Below are positions 56,648 through 64,000 of a DNA stretch of 64,000 nucleotides, one piece after another. The notes beneath the pieces were generated by a model that ran no database searches, had not been told where the DNA came from, and was given only the letters and a program-made list of their open reading frames with translations. Source of the stretch: Leptolyngbya sp. BL0902 (GTDB lineage Bacteria; Cyanobacteriota; Cyanobacteriia; Phormidesmidales; Phormidesmidaceae); the NCBI RefSeq assembly GCF_016403105.1, contig NZ_CP046156.1, positions 62,001 through 126,000 of the forward strand, written 5' to 3'. The position numbers and the translations under genes were made by a program. Positions within the stretch are counted from its first letter, which is position 1. The number at the start of each line of letters is the position of its first letter.

Positions 56648-57202
56648 CTAGGGGGTGGGGCGAACGGTGAAGGCGTCGAATTCGCCATCGTCAAATTCTC
56701 CCGTAACGGTAACGCGATCTCCCGCCGAAACGTAGCTGGCGGTGTTGTCGCCATAGACATCCCAGGTATCGACCCGCAGGGTGCGGTCGCCTGTATTAAG
56801 CTGAAAGCCATCTTCCCACACCCGTTCAACGGTGCCGTTGTAGGTCGTCGAGGATTGGCGAGAGCTAACTGTCATATCGTCCGCAGGGCGGTTGGTGGCG
56901 GCTGGGGCAGGTGCGCCAGCAGCGGCACCCGTGATGGTGAAAGCATCAAACTCGCGCCCTTCAAACTCCCCGGTGATGGTTAACTCATCGCCCACCGAGA
57001 CATACCGGGCGGTGTTATCACCGTAGACATCCCAGGTATCCACCCGCAGGGTGCGTTCCCCCGTGTTCAGGCGAAAGCCATCTTCCCACACCCGTTCAAC
57101 AATGCCCGTGTGCGTGGATTGGGCATAGCTAAGGTTGGGTAATACCAGGGCCACGCCCAGTCCGCTCGCTACCAGGACACCCATCACAAGGCGATTCAGC
57201 AT
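56648..57202 (-). CDS. Exported protein with two copies of a small beta domain
   Basis: The 184-residue protein has a signal peptide (LVMGVLVASGLGVALVLPNL, ending near LSYAQS) and two repeats of about 60 residues, each with VERVWEDGFRLNTG-like start, LRVDTWDVYGDNTA, VGDELTITGEFEGREFDAFT. The unit looks like an OB-fold of the DUF5666 kind. It should be periplasmic or external. The RTX protein at 57664-58524 carries a third copy of the same unit. It is upstream of the response-regulator gene by 32 bp, so it probably shares its transcript. Function unknown; it may sense or buffer something for the kinase. Confidence 0.75.
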   Translation of the reverse strand: MLNRLVMGVLVASGLGVALVLPNLSYAQSTHTGIVERVWEDGFRLNTGERTLRVDTWDVYGDNTARYVSVGDELTITGEFEGREFDAFTITGAAAGAPAPAATNRPADDMTVSSRQSSTTYNGTVERVWEDGFQLNTGDRTLRVDTWDVYGDNTASYVSAGDRVTVTGEFDDGEFDAFTVRPTP

Positions 57203-57248
57203 GATTACTCTCCAGGCTTTAATTTAGGAATGCCCGTAGTCTATCGAC

Positions 57249-57272
57249 CAACCATGACGCAAAAATGACAGG
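57249..57272 (-). promoter_or_regulatory. OmpR-type direct-repeat operator, copy 1
   Basis: ATGACG (57254-57259) and ATGACA (57265-57270) on the plus strand are spaced 11 bp start to start, the usual tandem spacing for OmpR-family regulators. The site is about 47-68 bp upstream of the exported-protein gene. A near-copy lies at 58813-58836. Confidence 0.6.
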
Positions 57273-57510
57273 CTCACCAGCAGAGAAGAATCCGTATGCT
57301 GCGCAACTCCCCATCTAGGCCACCGCAAAAACTAGACGTCTAGGGGTAACTGGGGTAGTGCTGAGTTGGCCCATGATTTACCTGCACTAGGCCGTGGGTA
57401 AGAAGACTAAAGCGACGGGCACATGACTCTTTTGGCTCACGCTTCTTCTCGCCTCAACCCGATTGAGAAAATTTTCAAATCGATGACGTCAAAGCAACGG
57501 CATTCACAGA

Positions 57511-57543
57511 TTAATAGGGTAGCCAACACAGCTACCCTATTAA
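57511..57543. terminator. Perfect hairpin between RTX gene and exported-protein operon
   Basis: TTAATAGGGTAGC and GCTACCCTATTAA form a perfect 13-bp stem around a 7-nt loop, downstream of the RTX gene. No strong T-run follows on either side, so it may be a weak terminator or mRNA end protector. Confidence 0.6.
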
Positions 57544-57663
57544 GTTCAGGGGGATATCTTCCAGATTTGATATTAGATTTAGTCTGCAGCAGCCCCACAT
57601 GATTTGTAAGTGCTTGTAGTGGCGTAGCCCTTGATGAAGCTAGCCTTTGCTCTTACGAAAGAC

Positions 57664-58524
57664 CTAAAACTGCTGTAGATCAGTCATGGTAATAGTATTG
57701 GCATCGATATTCAACAGCAAAGCTACACGGTTGCCGTTAGCAGAAATGAGAGTATCATTCCCCCGCTGCTGCAATGTTAACTGATTAAATGACAAGCCGC
57801 CGGAAAGATACAGTTCATCTACTCCATCCTGAAAGTCTCGGATGATGTCATTGCCACGTGGTTGTAAAACAAATTCATCGCGGCCTGCACCGCCAATGAG
57901 AATATCACGACCAGGGCCACCAATTAATGTGTCATGACCATTGCCACCCCGCAAGGTGTCGTTTCCAGCTCCCCCGAAGAGATCATCATTTCCAGATCCA
58001 CCTAGCAAAATATCGTTCCCGGCTCCACCAAAGAGGTCATCGTTTCCATTGTCACCTCGCAGGGTATCGTTCCCGCCCTCTCCAAAAAGATCATCATCTC
58101 CAGCCCCGCCTATCAAAACATCATTTCCAAATCCACCCAATAGGTCATCATCTCCACCTAACCCATACAGTCGATCATTTCCTCGACCACCTCGAAGATC
58201 ATCGGAGCCATTAGTGCCAAGGATCGTGGTGATTCGGTTAGGGTTCATAACAACATTGATGCTATCTCCACGGGTGCTTGTGTGATTACTCCTGTTACCT
58301 TGTCGAGTGATGGAGGAAGCATCAAACTCCCTATCATCAAATTCGCCTAAAACCGTTAACCTATCGCCAATCGATACGAAGTTTCGAGTTGAGTCACCAT
58401 AGAGATCCCAGCTATCCACTCGTAGAATTTGGCTACCTAAATTTAAAGAAAAGCCATCTTCCCATACGTTAGAAACAGTACCGTTAAAGGAGGTACTTCT
58501 TGACGCAAGACTTCTATTACTCAT
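57664..58524 (-). CDS. RTX-type calcium-binding protein with an N-terminal DUF5666-like unit
   Basis: The ATG at 58524 is preferred; the frame continues to an ATG at 58593. The 286-residue protein begins with a beta unit shared with the exported protein ([35 protein letters not shown]) and then has about nine GGxGxDxLx nonapeptide repeats ([33 protein letters not shown]), followed by a C-terminal RTX-end domain ([17 protein letters not shown]). RTX repeats bind calcium outside the cell, and such proteins are exported by type I secretion. No secretion genes are in the window. Confidence 0.88.
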   Translation of the reverse strand: MSNRSLASRSTSFNGTVSNVWEDGFSLNLGSQILRVDSWDLYGDSTRNFVSIGDRLTVLGEFDDREFDASSITRQGNRSNHTSTRGDSINVVMNPNRITTILGTNGSDDLRGGRGNDRLYGLGGDDDLLGGFGNDVLIGGAGDDDLFGEGGNDTLRGDNGNDDLFGGAGNDILLGGSGNDDLFGGAGNDTLRGGNGHDTLIGGPGRDILIGGAGRDEFVLQPRGNDIIRDFQDGVDELYLSGGLSFNQLTLQQRGNDTLISANGNRVALLLNIDANTITMTDLQQF

Positions 58525-58812
58525 TGCCTTCTTTCCATAACTTTGACATTTTTTGAAACGCGCACTACGAAAATAACAACCCAGGCCAACCATTGATCCA
58601 AAGTTCGTTAACTCCTACTTTTCTTATCTGCAAAAGGAGTTGAAATGAGCTTTAGAGTCTTAGGCGAGTTGCTATTCGATTAGAATTCCTAGACAATGCC
58701 CCGCATAGCCATAGTTTTAGATAGATTATCAGCCACTAGGGCAGCCTTCGCGATAGGATTCATCATCACTCGTCTCTATGTAGTACCTCAAGAACATCCG
58801 TAGGCTATCAAT

Positions 58813-58836
58813 CAACCATGACGCAAACATGACAGG
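58813..58836 (-). promoter_or_regulatory. OmpR-type direct-repeat operator, copy 2
   Basis: ATGACG (58818-58823) and ATGACA (58829-58834) repeat the arrangement of the site at 57249-57272, with a single substitution over 24 bp and similar flanks. It is about 290 bp upstream of the RTX start at 58524, farther than usual, so an unnoticed promoter or leader may intervene. Confidence 0.5.
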
Positions 58837-59058
58837 GGCATTAGCAGAGAGAGATAGGCAATCTCTGCAACCTCCCATCCAGATTGCGTAGACACCCAAG
58901 CGTTTAGGATGGACTGGGTTGGACAATCGTTTGCTGACGCTAGACCTTGAGGTTAAGGGCCTACCTCTTTTCGCATGGCTAGGCGGCTGGAAGGTAGTCG
59001 ATACTCGCTGTTAGCAAGGTATTCCGTAAAGCCTACTAGCCTTGAACCCTGCACTGGT

Positions 59059-59319
59059 TTAGCCGTGAGATATCAGAGGACGACGGCTCGGGCTAGGGAG
59101 ACGCGCTGGCCTTGAGGAGCGCTCCCGGCCCACGTCAAGGCTTGCCGGATTCACCTCCACCACATACACGGGCATTCCATCTGTAACCCGGTAAAGGGTG
59201 AGGCAGGTGCAGACCCAGCCTTCAGCCCTGAGTTGGGCCGCGCTCTGGTCTCGCTGGGCGATAGCGCTTTCGCACTCATCCCAGGCGGTGGGCAGAAAAG
59301 CTTGATGGAGGGTCGGCAT
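59059..59319 (-). CDS. Small uncharacterised protein
   Basis: The 86-residue protein begins MPTLHQAFLPTAWDECESAI and contains a compact beta region (CTCLTLYRVTDGMPVYVVEV) and an Arg/Ser/Pro-rich tail. No family recognised. It is 27 bp downstream of the next minus-strand gene and may be co-transcribed with it. Confidence 0.5.
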   Translation of the reverse strand: MPTLHQAFLPTAWDECESAIAQRDQSAAQLRAEGWVCTCLTLYRVTDGMPVYVVEVNPASLDVGRERSSRPARLPSPSRRPLISHG

Positions 59320-59346
59320 AAGTCAACGGCCTGACTGACGTTGACC

Positions 59347-59592
59347 CTAGTGTAGGGGATGGGGGGACGGCCTGACTTGGCGCAACGCCCCCGCCACCTG
59401 CTTACCGTTGAGGTTGACCGTCAGGGCTTGAAGCAGGATAAGCGCGACCTGCTGAAGCTCTGCTTCCGTTAGGTTCGTCCAGTGAGCGTTAAAGTCAGCA
59501 TCGCTAAAGGTTTCGAGGGTGGCCAGCAACTCAAATAGGGCCAGGTCAAGCGCTGGGGACAGGGGTTGGGTTTGACTGGAGGGGTGGGTCAT
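59347..59592 (-). CDS. Small uncharacterised protein with hairpin-masked start
   Basis: The ATG at 59592 begins MTHPSSQTQPLSPALDLALF and the protein of 81 residues is helical (ELLATLETFSDADFNAHW, AELQQVALILLQALTV). No family recognised. A perfect 10-bp hairpin ends exactly at the start codon, see the hairpin entry; no free Shine-Dalgarno is visible outside it. A GCTATCGC element lies 33 bp upstream. Confidence 0.55.
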   Translation of the reverse strand: MTHPSSQTQPLSPALDLALFELLATLETFSDADFNAHWTNLTEAELQQVALILLQALTVNLNGKQVAGALRQVRPSPHPLH

Positions 59593-59634
59593 GGGTGAGA
59601 TGGTAAAAGGACATCTCACCCTGGGCGATAGCCC
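59593..59634 (-). promoter_or_regulatory. Leader hairpins in front of the 81-residue protein gene
   Basis: On the minus strand GGGTGAGATG (59612-59621) pairs perfectly with CATCTCACCC (59593-59602), ending at the ATG. GGGC-TATC-GCCC (59623-59634) forms a second small stem just upstream. Together they could block ribosome entry until melted or bound by a ligand or protein. Confidence 0.6.
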
Positions 59635-59771
59635 TGTTGATCTGAGCGTGAGGATGACGGTGACTTCGTCATCGTTCTTATCGACTTGAAGATGCTCTAC
59701 ACTCTCTTGGGAGTACTCTGGCCCAGCTTTTGTGACTGGGGTAGATTGACTTACCCGCAGGGGATAGCAAC

Positions 59772-59945
59772 ATGGCCGAAGGCTGGCGACATAGGATAAA
59801 AAAGCATCGCAATCGGGCCAAGCGCCAACGCCATCCGGTTGATAGCTGGCGACAAGCCCTCGGTATCAACCTAGGCCAAGGTTGGAGGCCCGCAGGTCAG
59901 GAGCCTCTGCTTTCAGTGGATATCCCCTCCAGCAAACAGAACTAA
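59772..59945 (+). CDS. Possible 57-residue basic protein upstream of parA
   Basis: An ATG at 59772 with AGGGGA 7 bp upstream opens a frame beginning MAEGWRHRIKKHRNRAKRQR and ending DIPSSKQN. The N-terminal half is strongly basic and could bind nucleic acid. It is on the same strand as parA, 45 bp before it. No family is recognised, and it may be a chance frame. Confidence 0.4.
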   Translation: MAEGWRHRIKKHRNRAKRQRHPVDSWRQALGINLGQGWRPAGQEPLLSVDIPSSKQN

Positions 59946-59990
59946 AGATGACCGTTACAGCTTCGTTGAAGATGAGTTAGGACAAAAGCC

Positions 59991-60710
59991 ATGGTGTATA
60001 AGATTGCAGTGAGTGGTCGGAAGGGCGGCGTAGGGAAAACAACCGTTGCTTGTGGGTTGGCCTCTGTGTTTGCAAGCCAAGGGCAACGGGTACTGGTCAT
60101 TGACCTCGATCCCCAGTCCAATACGGCCTATGTATTAGGCACCGACCCTACAGCGGCAGGCACAGCCCAGTTGCTGTTAGGACAATTCCCCATGCCCGTT
60201 GAAGCCCTGGAGAATTTGCATGTGCTTCCAGGCGGCCCTGATTTAACTAGTTACGGGGTTCAGTCCTCAGACCCTGAAGATTTAGCGGATGCGGTTGATG
60301 TATTGAACTACGACGTGATTCTCTTTGATTGCCCACCTGGGGTTGAGTACCTCGAACGTTTAGGATGGGTGGCCGCCGATACCACGCTGGTCTGCACGAA
60401 TGCTCATCCTTTGGCGGTGATGGGGGCCGGGCGAGTTATCAATGAACTGAATGCGCGACAGCAAAAAGGGCGACGAGGCTCCAAACGCTATGCCTTAATC
60501 CTCAGCATGATTGATTTACGTCGCTCCATGGATCAGTCTCTGGATGCACAACTGGCCTCGGCCTACCCAAACACTCAGCGCATGGTCGTTCGCCAAGATA
60601 CGACCTTGGCCTGGGCCAGTGCCGAACGGGTGCCGCTCATGGAGTATGACCATAAGTGCAAAGGAGCCGAGGATTTACAGAAAATTGCGGAGTGGATCAA
60701 GAATGCCTAG
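59991..60710 (+). CDS. parA: ParA-family partition ATPase
   Basis: The 239-residue protein has the deviant Walker A KIAVSGRKGGVGKTTVACGL, then VLVIDLDPQSNTAYVLG and the Walker B-like DVILFDCPPGVEYLERLG. It is a small ParA without an N-terminal DNA-binding domain (type Ib-like or chromosomal-type). ParA moves plasmid copies apart by nucleoid gradients driven by ATP and ParB. Its stop overlaps the start of parB by 8 nt. Confidence 0.94.
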   Translation: MVYKIAVSGRKGGVGKTTVACGLASVFASQGQRVLVIDLDPQSNTAYVLGTDPTAAGTAQLLLGQFPMPVEALENLHVLPGGPDLTSYGVQSSDPEDLADAVDVLNYDVILFDCPPGVEYLERLGWVAADTTLVCTNAHPLAVMGAGRVINELNARQQKGRRGSKRYALILSMIDLRRSMDQSLDAQLASAYPNTQRMVVRQDTTLAWASAERVPLMEYDHKCKGAEDLQKIAEWIKNA

Positions 60711-61515
60711 GAAACGTAGGGATGCAACGAATGTTTTCAGCAGTGCGGTAGATACGGCAGGCGCGATTCATCAACAGGATCAGTTAGCCGAAACCAAGGC
60801 ACAACAAGATCGCGGTCGGCGCTCGCTCCTGGCGCTTAAACAAATCCGGCAGCGAGAAACCGATACTCGCCCACTTCGGCCCAACCATGTCCAGGAGCTA
60901 GCCGAGTCCATTGCGGCCCTCGGACTCATTGAGCCATTGGTGATTGATAACCAAAACGTCCTACTGGCTGGGGGACACCGTTTAGCGGCCATCACCCATC
61001 TCAAAACCCATCAGCCGCAGCACTTTGCGGAGCACTTTGCCGATGACCTCGTGCCCGTCCGAATCATGCCCTTTGATGCGGGGGCTGATCCAGAAAAAGC
61101 TCTGCAAGTCGAGCTGGCAGAAAATGAAAAGCGGGTCAATTATTCCCGTGACCAGATTGAAAAACTGGCCAGTCGCCTACGAAGCCTAAATTATAAGGAG
61201 ACCCGTGGTCGTCCTAAAAAAGGAGAAAAGGCACTGGGGCCAGCCCTCGCTGTTGCTATCGGGGTCTCAACTCGCTACGTTCGCAAAGTGCTTGGGGAAG
61301 AGAAGGCCGAATCCACCTCCAAAAATAGGAACTCAGATCCTATTTTTTGCCGTCGTCAGCTTCTCCGGAAAATGGAACGGGCTCTCCAGGAGCTAGAAGC
61401 TCTGAGGGAGACCCGTCAAGGCTATGAGGCTAACCAATCCTTAGACGAGCAGTTGCCCGAATGGCTGATACAGGTGCAAATGAGCTTAGAGGAACTCCAA
61501 GATATGGGAGGTTGA
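60703..61515 (+). CDS. parB: ParB-family partition protein
   Basis: The start is the ATG at 60703, overlapping parA. The 270-residue protein has the ParB N-terminal CTPase region (RPNHVQELAESIAALGLIEP, then LVIDNQNVLLAGGHRLAAI) and a helix-turn-helix-like segment GRPKKGEKALGPALAVAIGV followed by STRYVRKVLGEE. A palindrome sits in the codons after residue 205. The C-terminal helix would dimerise. It binds parS and loads onto flanking DNA. Confidence 0.93.
   Translation: MPRKRRDATNVFSSAVDTAGAIHQQDQLAETKAQQDRGRRSLLALKQIRQRETDTRPLRPNHVQELAESIAALGLIEPLVIDNQNVLLAGGHRLAAITHLKTHQPQHFAEHFADDLVPVRIMPFDAGADPEKALQVELAENEKRVNYSRDQIEKLASRLRSLNYKETRGRPKKGEKALGPALAVAIGVSTRYVRKVLGEEKAESTSKNRNSDPIFCRRQLLRKMERALQELEALRETRQGYEANQSLDEQLPEWLIQVQMSLEELQDMGG
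61321..61347. repeat. Palindrome inside parB
   Basis: AAAAATAGGA and TCCTATTTTT form a perfect 10-bp stem around ACTCAGA, inside the parB coding sequence. The decayed second copy downstream has an even better version. It may be a parS-like centromere or a hairpin. Confidence 0.6.
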
Positions 61516-61532
61516 CCGACGCTCCTGGAACT

Positions 61533-61848
61533 GAGTTCGATACTGTAGTGGATACGGTAGAAGCGATTATGATGCCTGAGCCATAAGGGACCCCGTGGCT
61601 AGCCTCAACAAGGTGAAAAGACCCTAGGCTAGCGGTCGCTAGCGGGCCGAGACCCGCCATATTCGTAAAGTCCCAGGGAAGAAAGGGCCGAAGCTACCTC
61701 CAAAAATAGGAACTGAGTTCCTATTTTTCGCCACCGATAGATCCTTAAAAAGATGGGACAAACCCTACAGAATGTAGACTGCATGAGGGTAGCCAGTCGA
61801 GGCTATGAGGCCAACCAAACCTTAGACCAAATCCGAACTTTACTCTAA
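61533..61848 (+). pseudogene. Decayed second parB copy
   Basis: Downstream of parB the DNA repeats its 5' segment (GTAGTGGATACGGTAGAAGC here compared with GTAGATACGGCAGGCGCG), then a piece like YVRKVLGEEKAES, then a run similar to the end of parB (CAAGGCTATGAGGC-like, here CGAGGCTATGAGGCCAACCA, ending CTTTACTCTAA). Frames are broken and the middle is deleted. It looks like a duplicated parB or a recombined paralogue that decayed. Confidence 0.75.
61702..61728. repeat. Perfect 27-bp palindrome in the parB remnant
   Basis: AAAAATAGGAAC (61702-61713), TGA, GTTCCTATTTTT (61717-61728) is a perfect 12-bp inverted repeat. It has kept perfect symmetry while the coding sequence around it decayed, which suggests selection. 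Confidence 0.75.
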
Positions 61849-62124
61849 TTCACCCAAGGACGGATCCACTCCAGAGTGCCCATCAAGGACATACCCTCGA
61901 TAGCGACGGCGCTTGAGGATGTTCTGCATCAACCGCTGTCCATCTTCAAAGTCAGCACACAACGTTTCCCGCTGGCACCCCTTACCCGTGCGGCGACCGC
62001 TCCACTTTCGTAGCAACACCCACTCACCAAAGAGATTCTGGCGTAGCGCACAGGCATAGATACAGTCGCCCCGTTGCCAAAACCACTCTTGCCATTGGTC
62101 GGGGTCATAGTTCGGCTCGGTCAT
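61840..62124 (-). CDS. WGR-domain-like plasmid protein
   Basis: The ATG at 62124 is used; a GTG three codons upstream is also possible. The 94-residue protein has the WGR-like pattern CIYACALRQNLFGEWVLLRK, then GRRTGKGCQRETLCADFEDG and LMQNILKRRRYRGY. WGR modules bind nucleic acid in other proteins. It overlaps the end of the decayed parB by 9 nt on the opposite strand. It is upstream of the Rep gene's end and convergent with the parAB unit. Confidence 0.7.
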   Translation of the reverse strand: MTEPNYDPDQWQEWFWQRGDCIYACALRQNLFGEWVLLRKWSGRRTGKGCQRETLCADFEDGQRLMQNILKRRRYRGYVLDGHSGVDPSLGELE

Positions 62125-62241
62125 CGCCTCCACCGTCCTAATTCACAAGCCCTAAAGAACGTTACCGCTTGCGCTCCATCCTAAAGTGCCCCCACGAGAT
62201 CCGAAGCCTGTGGAGTTTCCATGCAGTTGAGTCAGCGGGCC

Positions 62242-64000
62242 TTATCCCGCCAAATCTAGGGCTATCAGGTCAGTCAGGGGCACGGTGCGAACCGTCTGCA
62301 CGATGGGATTCTGGAGTTGAATCGTCGCGCTATCGCCTTCGGTGTCCAGCACCCGCCAAAGGCCAAGGGAACTGCCCCACCGAACGTGCTGCCCGACCCA
62401 CGAATCATCGGTTTTAGGGAGGTTCAAGGTGTCACAACCCCTCCATGTATGGTCATTAACCATCGGGGGTGTGTCAGAGGTTGAGGCTTGATGGTCGCTG
62501 CCGTTCCGCCGTTCGGCCCGACGGTTGAGGATGGCCAGGGCTTGAGCCTTAGCGTCGGGGTCAATCTGGTAGATGCGGATGCGTTTTGGGTGGCCTTGTC
62601 GGGTCTGCCGGGACGTGGTGGGCAGGCCCATCTGGTCAAGGAGTTGGCCGAGGATTTGCTGGGGCCGCATCTCTGGCTTGAGCGACACATTCAGCGCCGC
62701 TTTGACTTGGGGAGCCAGGGCCAGGGCTTGAGCCGCAAACTGAGCCAGGGTGTCATCGTCGCTCAACCATTCGTTAGGATTGTTTACCCACTCCTCTAGG
62801 CCCAGTCGCACCCTGACCTGTCGCCTGAGTTCTGCTGTGGAAATATCCCAGGGACACAGGCCGAGATGGTGTTGGGCCTGTCGCTCTACCGAACGCACCA
62901 CGGCAGCGCTGGCGGTTTCGGGATACAAGAAGGCTTCAAGTTCGAGTAACTGGCCTCGATAGCGACCGTGATTGTCGAGCAGCACCAGGTCAGCGGTGAC
63001 GGCATCGAGGGGAATGGCATAGAACTCGGCGAGGTGCCATTTGTCTAGGGCCAGTCGTTCGTCGGTATCGAGGTGTTCGGCGGTCTCCAGGGCTTTGGCC
63101 TGGGTGGCAGTGAGGTTGACTGCCGATGCGGTGGCTCTGGCTTCAGAAGCCTTGATTTGGAGACGCGCTTCAGCCATCTGTCGTTTAGCCTCCTGGTGCG
63201 TGTCGAGTCGTTCAATCGTGACCTGGTGTCCTTCATGGATCAGCCGCACCTTCAGGGCTGAGCGCAGGGACAGCATTGAGCGGTTGCGCTGGGCTTCGAG
63301 GGTGGCCCAGAGGTGGACGTGGGGGTTGAGCCAGTCGTAGTCGGTGAGGTGATTGGTCAGGGCTCCCAGGCTGGCGGCGGTCATCTGAGCAGTGGCGGTG
63401 GCTTTGTCCTGGAGTAGCTTCTTGAGTCGTATTGAGTTAGTCTCCCGACCGACCTTAGAAAAGTTACGACCACCCTTGGCACACCACACGATACGGGGAA
63501 CGGGTTGGCGCACTCGTGCCAGGGCTTGGCTCATGTCGGCATCGGTGCTGCTGGCTCCCCAAAACAGGCCGTAGACCTGGTCAAAGTGTTCGACTTCAAT
63601 GGAGACTCCGGTGCCCATGCTGGGCGTAGCAATGACCACGGGATAGTCGGTGATGGTGGTATTAGGATCCATAATGACGGCTTTTTCTAGCTCACCGCTG
63701 CTGGTGTCGCTGTTGAGCAGCAGCACCTTCAGCCGAGCGGCTTCAAGGTCATTGATTAAGCGGTCGAGGCGCTTACTGCCTGCCTTAGAATCCGTGGCGA
63801 TGAAGACCCGCTGTCCGGCCTGGACGGCTTCGAGGAGTCGAGCGGTAATGGCGCTGGCGTCTGGGGCTTCAATGAAGGTGACGGGCCAGGGTTCGACCTT
63901 GGCCTCATTGACCAAGAGCCAGAGGGTTGCCCCTTCCCCCCGCAGGTGGGCCAGGTAGTCGAGACAGGGTTTATCGAGGTCGGCATCGGCCACAATCACG
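62242..64000 (-). CDS. CyRepA1-type plasmid replication protein, C-terminal part (runs off the right edge)
   Basis: At least 585 residues are visible. The N-terminal visible part has helicase-like motifs: RVFIATDSKAGSKRLDRLI, LLLNSDTSSGELEKAVIMDP, and YPVVIATPSMGTGVSIEVEH, then SSTDADMSQALARVRQPVPR, which resembles the last SF2 motif. The C-terminal half is long, helical and Ala/Gln-rich, ending in a beta tail (WGSSLGLWRVLDTEGDSATI). These features match the C-terminal helicase half of the CyRepA1 family of cyanobacterial plasmid initiators. The primase-like N-terminus would be outside the window. Confidence 0.8.
   Translation of the reverse strand, partial: VIVADADLDKPCLDYLAHLRGEGATLWLLVNEAKVEPWPVTFIEAPDASAITARLLEAVQAGQRVFIATDSKAGSKRLDRLINDLEAARLKVLLLNSDTSSGELEKAVIMDPNTTITDYPVVIATPSMGTGVSIEVEHFDQVYGLFWGASSTDADMSQALARVRQPVPRIVWCAKGGRNFSKVGRETNSIRLKKLLQDKATATAQMTAASLGALTNHLTDYDWLNPHVHLWATLEAQRNRSMLSLRSALKVRLIHEGHQVTIERLDTHQEAKRQMAEARLQIKASEARATASAVNLTATQAKALETAEHLDTDERLALDKWHLAEFYAIPLDAVTADLVLLDNHGRYRGQLLELEAFLYPETASAAVVRSVERQAQHHLGLCPWDISTAELRRQVRVRLGLEEWVNNPNEWLSDDDTLAQFAAQALALAPQVKAALNVSLKPEMRPQQILGQLLDQMGLPTTSRQTRQGHPKRIRIYQIDPDAKAQALAILNRRAERRNGSDHQASTSDTPPMVNDHTWRGCDTLNLPKTDDSWVGQHVRWGSSLGLWRVLDTEGDSATIQLQNPIVQTVRTVPLTDLIALDLAG

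Noticed and set aside
57900-58230. Tandem DNA repeats resembling a CRISPR-like or satellite array
   Set aside because: They are the codons of the RTX calcium-binding nonapeptides of the gene on the minus strand.
58729-58926. Minus-strand frame of 65 codons upstream of the RTX gene
   Set aside because: It spans the duplicated operator and has no ribosome-binding site or recognisable protein pattern.

Overview
The window looks like part of a large cyanobacterial plasmid, probably from a filamentous Leptolyngbya-type lineage. Four things suggest this: the C-terminal part of a CyRepA1-type replication protein at the right edge; a ParA/ParB pair; a mobilisation module (relaxase plus MobC-like protein) with a plasmid primase and helicases; and a type III-B CRISPR-Cas locus with cyanobacterial-type accessory genes. 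Nearly all backbone genes lie on the minus strand in short-gap or overlapping order. The organism is inferred from protein style only.

Layout. (1) 0-12.2 kb, minus strand: a type III-B CRISPR-Cas operon running cas10, cmr3, cmr4, a RelE-type toxin-antitoxin pair, cmr5, a fused cmr6-cmr1, two CARF-HEPN ribonucleases separated by a YbjN-like protein, a small Csx18-like membrane protein and the start of cas1, which leaves the window. A divergent P-loop kinase/WYL fusion (12.5-14.6 kb) is a candidate regulator. No CRISPR array is present, but two copies of a 22-bp sequence resembling a CRISPR repeat 3' end lie upstream of cas10 and of csx18-cas1. (2) 14.7-32.5 kb: metabolic and sensory cargo. It holds a SIMPL protein with a histidine-kinase remnant, a five-gene peptide/nickel-type ABC importer, a 1908-residue hybrid kinase with about eleven PAS domains, and an amidohydrolase, an Asp/Glu-racemase-family protein and an amidase around a shared control region. 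(3) 32.7-40.7 kb: the most unusual block. A PRTRC-type ubiquitin-like cassette (E1-like ThiF, JAMM peptidase, E2-like protein B, ubiquitin-like protein C) lies directly upstream of a 1112-residue protein with the signatures of two-barrel RNA polymerases of the eukaryotic RdRP/QDE-1/YonO class. (4) 40.8-50.4 kb: DNA-processing genes (triplicated-motif PP-loop protein, RecG-like helicase, DUF3560, SF2 helicase, archaeo-eukaryotic primase, relaxase, MobC). (5) 50.5-54.2 kb: small uncharacterised genes preceded by stem-loops, with a gene-poor segment carrying 11-bp iteron-like repeats. (6) 54.4-58.6 kb: a two-component system with a secreted small protein and an RTX protein sharing one domain and one duplicated operator. 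(7) 59-64 kb: small genes, parA-parB, a decayed second parB, a WGR protein and the Rep protein.

How it works together. The right half encodes replication, partition, mobilisation and DNA repair. The CRISPR module is predicted to signal through cyclic oligoadenylate (intact Cas10 HD and GGDD motifs, two CARF-HEPN effectors), but its Cmr4 appears to lack the catalytic Asp. The polymerase-like protein next to a ubiquitin-like conjugation cassette is the strongest candidate for an undescribed system. A recurrent GCTATCGC element 30-50 bp upstream of at least six plasmid genes is a candidate dedicated promoter or operator. All family assignments come from reading motifs by eye; no database or structure search was run.
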